A DNA stretch of 64,000 nt from assembly GCA_029204225.1 (NCBI GenBank), contig CM055096.1:72545349-72609348 (forward strand), read 5' to 3'. Origin of the DNA: Diphasiastrum complanatum. Lineage: Eukaryota > Streptophyta > Lycopodiopsida > Lycopodiales > Lycopodiaceae. Below are positions 12,641 to 64,000 of this stretch, piece after piece (position 1 is the stretch's first letter; each line of letters opens with the position of its first letter). The notes below the pieces were generated by a model that did not search any database, was not told the origin of the DNA, and saw only the letters and a program-made list of their open reading frames with translations. Both the position numbers and the translations under genes were made by a program.

Positions 12641-13308
12641 GATTTTATCACCATAGCATCATTATTTGTTTGGCAATCTTAATCCGCTTTCATTATTTCA
12701 TGCTGATCCACTCTATGACAATTCTCATATTTTCTTTAGTTCATGTTGATCCACTCTATGACAATCATCATATTTTCCAACTTTTTCAAAGAGTGTTGTG
12801 AACATTCTAGGAATCACAGTTTATTTCTTACTATAGAAGATTCTATTTCTATCATGGGGATGCAACTATGATAAGTTTCTAAAATGTTATGATAGGTTAG
12901 AGGTTTGGATTGGTGTAGATAAAGAAAATGTACATCTTGGTTATTCATCTAAAAATTTGGAGTTTCAAAAGAACATTTTGTATGGTGGGATGACTTACAG
13001 TCTAAAAAATGGTAAATCGGACTAGAAAGAAGATGGATGAATTCTGCCAGTTATGTGGATTGCTTGTGAATGATTCCTATTGAAGAACTTCGTTCAATGA
13101 AGCTCATTATTATCTTGAAAAAGCTTTTTTGGGGCAAGTATGGAAGAAGGATGGGATGCTTTATGCTTGTGAATTATAAGATATATATATACATATTTGG
13201 TTGTAATATTTTAGTTTCATTCAATAGCGCTCATTAATATCTTGAAAACGTTTTTTGGGGGCATGTTTATAAGAAGGACGAGACACTTTATGCTTGTGAA
13301 TTATTGTA

Positions 13309-13396
<88 letters not shown>

Positions 13397-14750
13397 AAGA
13401 CAAGCAAGTTTAATGCATATTCATGAAAAAACAAGTGTTACTCAAGATTTTAGAGTGAGAAAAACATCCTACTCTAGGGTAGAGAAGAGAGAGAAAGAAC
13501 AAGAGCCCTCAAGTAGAGAGAGAATACACAAGAAATTTTGACACAAAAACTGCGTGTCCACACACCAAGGTCTAAACTGAATTGCGCTTATTCACGATTC
13601 ACTGCTTTGAGGCTCAACTTCGTTGGATTGTACTGTCTATGATAAGTGGAAATATGTAACAAGTTATATAGTGGCAAATATGTGACAAGTTATATAGTGG
13701 CATACTCGATTATATAACTTGATTGATCTACAAGTTTTGCATTCAGATCTTGCCATGTTAACTTTCAAAATATGATGTGTGGCTAGCATTCACGTGGGTG
13801 TGTATAAGATTTATCTTGCCATCTTTGGGTTTAATCCCCGGCTTGTACTTGCCAATGCTATTAGGATCTAAGAGGAGCAACCTATTTTGCACCACCAGAG
13901 CCATTGTGGTGGTGGTGCATAGCCATCTAATGGAGATGGGCAATGACAAAAATGTTTTTTCAAAACAATGGTATCATTGCCCACCCTTAGATGTGTGCCC
14001 GGGCCTCCATACACACTCCCCTAAAAAAACCATGTGCCTCGACTTGTACTTGCCAATGCTATTAGGGTCTAGGAAGACCATGTGGGTTGGGGAAACCACA
14101 AAAAGATTGTTGATAAGGGTGGTTTCAGATTACCGACAAGTCGCTTTGCCTGGCCCTTTCACTTGCCACCCATTGTTTGAATCTTGGCAAGTGAGTTGAC
14201 GAGACCACTCCCATTTCACATTTAGTTGGTAAGTGTTAAATGAATTGTCACAATATGGTTGACCCATTTAAATTTTGACATACTATTGTTCCATTTAAGG
14301 TGTTGTATTTTGAAATGCAAGTATGAAACTTTTCATGTTAAAAGGTTGAAAGGAATATTGGACATGAAGGGTTAAAAGAAACTTCAAAATGCAGGCCCAG
14401 GGGCAACTCAATATGTAGAAACATTGGATGGCCCAAAAAATGAGATTTGATTTGCCATTGTGTGAGAGTCCCAATTTTTTCTCCTTGGCAATTGGATGTT
14501 GATGTGAAAGGGTGAGAATCCCATTTTTTTTTCTTGGCCCTAGGGATAGTAAAGATCTATTTTAAATTTCGGGCTTGCTAAGAAATGGATATTTGCCAAG
14601 CTATTGTGGTTCATTTAGAGGCGCACATGTTTCACATACCCCTTATGATCATCAATGGGGCAACTAACTATTTAATGTTGACACATCCATTATTGATTCA
14701 TTTTTTGTGATTTTTTCTCATGCGATTAAAGCTTAAGCTTCTCTACATTG
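12640..14750. repeat. Decayed sequence with local duplications and (AT)n
   Basis: A TGTTGATCCACTCTATGACAAT-type unit is doubled near 12705-12775. A unit of about 95 bases ending in an AT tract is present twice (about 13090-13190 and 13215-13394). (AT)n fills 13313-13394. An ACTTGTACTTGCCAATGCTATTAG-type unit occurs near 13845 and again near 14042. No gene is recognised. The 3' end should contain the promoter and 5' leader of the host gene, but no convincing TATA box was seen. Confidence 0.5.
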
Positions 14751-14817
14751 AATGCTTCATCACTGCTTGGAAATCTTGCAGATTTGGAGAATTGCAGGAA
14801 TTGGGTTTCTTTGGAGT

Positions 14818-61014
<46,197 letters not shown>

Positions 61015-61339
61015 TGTCTGTGATTTTTTGCCAACGAATAAATCAGAATCTTCAAAAAGGAAATGTATTAGGATAGATGCAGGTGAAAAAAATAAAAGTG
61101 GTGATGTTCAAGTAAACATCCAAAGGATGTCTTCCATCACATCCATATTGCAAGTAAAATGTAGTGCTTCTACTTGTTAAGGACTTGTAAAGTAGAACCA
61201 ATTTTTTTTCTGAGCTGACAAACAACTTGGAATTCTGTCTTACAAAGTTTCATCTGATTACAAGAATTCCACATGATTGCAATATTGTTGGAAAGGCATA
61301 GTATTATGACTTGTGTACGATTATGTTATATAAATGGTA

Positions 61340-61350
61340 AATAAAATAAA
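61340..61350 (+). terminator. AAE13: Poly(A) signals of AAE13
   Basis: Two overlapping AATAAA hexamers lie about 330 bases after the stop codon in an AT-rich stretch, a plausible 3' end of the transcript. Confidence 0.6.
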
Positions 61351-62820
61351 AGAAATGTTTTAATCATGGTTTCACGTCGCACTTGTTCTTCTCTTGATTA
61401 AGTGGAAATTGTGTTTTTGTACATTTCAACTTGTATGCATGGTTAGCAATTGATGAATATTCTCTGCTGGCCTATCTACAACATTAGATAAAACTGACAG
61501 CAAGGAAAGAATCTGCTGGATACTATAGATGAATAAAATTCACAAGCTCTTCAAAAAGATAATTGCCTGCCCAGAATTTGAACATGTTCGTAGCATGCAC
61601 ATTGATCATGTACACTTGAAAAAGTCGTTCGGAAAAAGCATCAGACAACAATTCGTAACATCATGAAGTAGAACCTCTCTTAAAACTTTATTGCAAACAC
61701 ACCCACTAACCTTATTTGCGCTTCTTGTACAGATTACTTGAAGTACATTGTTGAAGAATCTTTCACTTTATTCCATAGGTTGAACACTGATAATTTGGTG
61801 AGAGTCAAGAAATTCCAAGGATTTCAACCAAATGGAATGTGTTTTTTCTATGCCCACAGTTTCCAGCAGATTCAGCCAAACAAATCGTGATTTTTGACCA
61901 ATTCAAAATTTCAAAGGTACACTCCATTAGGGTAGTAGATCCAAGGATCAACTGCATTCTCTTCCACACGAAGTACAGGGCAACAAGAGAGATTGATGTT
62001 CTGATTGTAGTATGGAAGCAAGAGCTTGCAGTACGTCAAAAGCAGTTAAAACTTAGTTTACCTCTAGGGAGAATCCCAAGCCCTAGCTAGCGCTTTGCTA
62101 CTGTAAATTGTCCTGGTCTAGATTTTTTGGAGAATAATCAGTACTTTGATTGTTCTAAATCTCTCTTCACTAACAAACATTTCCACATTGTCATGACAAA
62201 ACTTGATGCCATGTCAAATAAGTACTTCTTCATGTCAAAGTTATGGGGGTTGGACTCAAACTAAAGACAATCCATAGGCATTGTAAATATCTAAGTTTGA
62301 GACCAAACCTTCAAAGCACACTAAAATTTTGACCAACCATTGCCAATATTCCAAGCTGTTTAAAGCGTCAATGATGGTAAATATAGCCAAAATACTTGAG
62401 CTGGCTATTCAAGGATCTAGCACTTCAAATTTGGTGCAATAGCCCTGATATTTCTTATGAACTTCTCTTTGTGTCCTCAATTTTAAATTTTTTCTTGTCA
62501 AGGTGATTTGATGATCATTCTTCAAATTTTTCTTGGTTTTGTACTTGCTATCACTTAGCTTAAATAATGTCATCAAGACTCTGAGATGGCTGGATTAGGG
62601 CTGAGATTCCTTCTAGAGCTTATTTTATGCTTTGACTGAGTGGCCACTTGTGCAAACTCATCTAACAAAAGACAAAAACCCTCAATCTCAAATAAGACCT
62701 TAAACACAAACTGGTGGCCTAGCTGTAGGGTTTTTTGAAAATTTGTTTATAGTGTTAAAAAGATCCGAAGGAGGAAGTTTTCACCAAACATCCCAATTTT
62801 CAAGGGAATCTTGTAATTCA
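61351..62820. other. Downstream of AAE13, no gene seen
   Basis: The 83-codon frame at 61839 has no recognisable domain. No RNA gene or repeat is seen. Confidence 0.45.
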
Positions 62821-63054
62821 TGTTAGAAATCAATGATAAACTTACGATGTACATTAATGTTGACAGCTGTTACCAACTAGCTGTAGGCTAGTCTATTAGT
62901 CTACTCGTAGGTTTTCTCTCTATCAGGGTTCAGGGTTCATTTGTACATTTCAGTATGACTTAGTATGATAGAGTGATTGTGCGTGTTCTTCTTCCGCCTT
63001 CTTGTGGTGATTGCTTATGGTGAATGCTTGATGTTCCATATCTGATTATTGACA
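62821..63054 (+). mobile_element. Copia 5' LTR, 234 bases
   Basis: Starts TGTTAGAAATC and ends TTATTGACA, directly followed by a perfect primer-binding site. The 3' LTR lies beyond the window, so the 5' border is inferred from the TG start. Confidence 0.65.
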
Positions 63055-63066
63055 TGGTATCAGAGC
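63055..63066 (+). promoter_or_regulatory. Copia primer-binding site
   Basis: TGGTATCAGAGC, a perfect match to the initiator-Met copia site. Confidence 0.9.
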
Positions 63067-63569
63067 AACGATAGTCTTGCGTGCCTGATCAGTGGATACA
63101 GCTTGTCACAGGCTTCGCAATGAAGTGAGAAAGTCCTTCACGGGAGGTGACAGCTTGGAGAGACAAAAACGGCTGGAAGAAATCCTTCTTTGGTGTATTT
63201 TGCAGGTTTGGAGCTCAGAATCATTAGTGGGGAACGAAGACACAGTCCCGGAGGCATCAGAAAGGCCAGGGCCGCATCATACAGATTAAAAATCTGTTGA
63301 GTGGGGAGATTTTTACAATACTTCCTAGTTGTGAAAAGCACAGTCCTGGAGGCATCAGAAAGGCAGGGCAGCATCAGACAGATTGAAAATCTATTGAGTG
63401 GGGGATTTTTTTACAATACTTTCTAGTTGTTGTGAAAAGTGCCATTTGTGTGAGAGGTTTGCCAAGAAATCTCTCATTTGTTTGTTTGGAGTACGGTAAA
63501 TCACATTAGACAGTGTCTAGTACTGCCATTCAGAGTTACGAGGCTTCATACTTTTCACATTACTGATCT
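63067..63569 (+). repeat. Copia leader with a 98-base tandem duplication
   Basis: Contains CACAGTCC...GTGAAAAG twice (63241-63338 and 63339-63439). Gag is not recognisable apart from a possible short start at 63092. Confidence 0.6.
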
Positions 63570-64000
63570 CTGTGGGTCAAAATGACCAAATAAAATTGAC
63601 AATTGATTCCTTTGATGATAAAGCTGAAGTACAGGTGAAGAAAGAAGTTGATGTCGATATGGAAGAGCCAATGGAAAAAGACAGGGTTAATAATGAGACT
63701 CCTAGAAGAGTGCCTAAGTGGTACTTGTCAGTAACAAGTGATGCTAATAAGGGAAATACTCCCGAATCAAGTGAGCAGGGAGAGCTTAGAAGATCAAGTA
63801 GAAATCGAAAACCTCCTGTAAGATTAGAGGTGAATCTAGTTCTGATGGGCTCTGTGCTCAAGGCTCAAGAACCAAAAACTTTTGATGAAGCGGAGTACAA
63901 GGAGTGGCGTGCAGCTATGGAAACAGAAATAGAAGCCACATTGAAAAATAGGACATGGAATTTGGTTGAGCTACCTGATGGTAAGAAGCCTATCACTTGC
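63570..64000 (+). pseudogene. Copia integrase-RT linker and RT start, partial
   Basis: Open to the window end with no stop: RRSSRNRKPPVRLEV and then EPKTFDEAEYKEWRAAMETE, LKNRTWNLVELPDGKKPI, the classic start of copia reverse transcriptase. The GAG-integrase part that should precede it is absent, so an internal deletion joins the leader to the linker. There is no ATG at the start of the frame. It continues past 64000. Confidence 0.85.

Noticed and set aside
13221-13541. Tyr-Ile frames on both strands
   Set aside because: Translation of an (AT)n tract.

Overview
This is a nuclear land-plant window, AT-rich and dominated by transposable elements. It carries one intact host gene and no RNA genes or CRISPR. 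The organism is probably a non-seed vascular plant such as a fern. I infer that from the very long repeat-filled introns, the abundant (CT)n tracts and the mix of copia, chromodomain gypsy, LINE, Penelope-like and Helitron pieces; the sequence alone does not name the species.

The host gene lies on the + strand from 14818 to 61014. Its 16 exons join in frame into a 597-residue acyl-activating enzyme of the malonate--CoA ligase type (plant AAE13, also called ACSF3-like). Every exon follows the plant AAE13 order and every junction keeps the frame. About 96 percent of the 46.2-kb gene is intron. Intron 5 (30032-30264) is an AT-AC intron with a minor-spliceosome (U12) donor and branch site. Poly(A) signals lie at 61340-61350.

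Layout. 1-2290: minus-strand copia pieces (gag, LTR and two copies of a C-terminal tail). 2391-2840: Helitron helicase fragment. 2850-3530: CA and TA microsatellites. 4030-7500: broken Penelope-like element with a YIDD motif. 7680-9080: copia RNase H end plus partial LTR. 9083-9920: another LTR with a primer-binding site. 10022-11265: copia with a protease-to-RNase H deletion. 12180-14750: gag fragment and simple repeats. 14818-61014: the host gene. Intron 1 holds a copia element with an ORF1-only LINE nested inside it. Intron 2 holds a chromodomain gypsy 3' half joined to a copia 3' end. Intron 8 holds a minus-strand train of LINE copies. Intron 10 holds a plus-strand train of the same LINE family. 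Intron 13 holds a gypsy remnant. Intron 14 holds a hAT-like element and a copia gag piece. 62821-64000: 5' end of a copia element that runs off the window.

The most unusual system is the LINE family of introns 1, 2, 8 and 10. Most copies begin directly after a (TC)n tract, and most end in a conserved 3' hairpin followed by a TTTC or TC tail. Copies therefore sit head to tail with TC tracts between them. The ORF1 product has a coiled coil and an RRM-like domain. The ORF2 product ends in a CCHC-like knuckle and, in two copies, a canonical PCNA-binding (PIP) box followed by an acidic run. Three of the four copies that span the polymerase region have lost its core. Three hAT-like short elements with 8-bp target duplications and reiterated GAACC/GGTTC-type motifs are also present, one of them inside a LINE copy.
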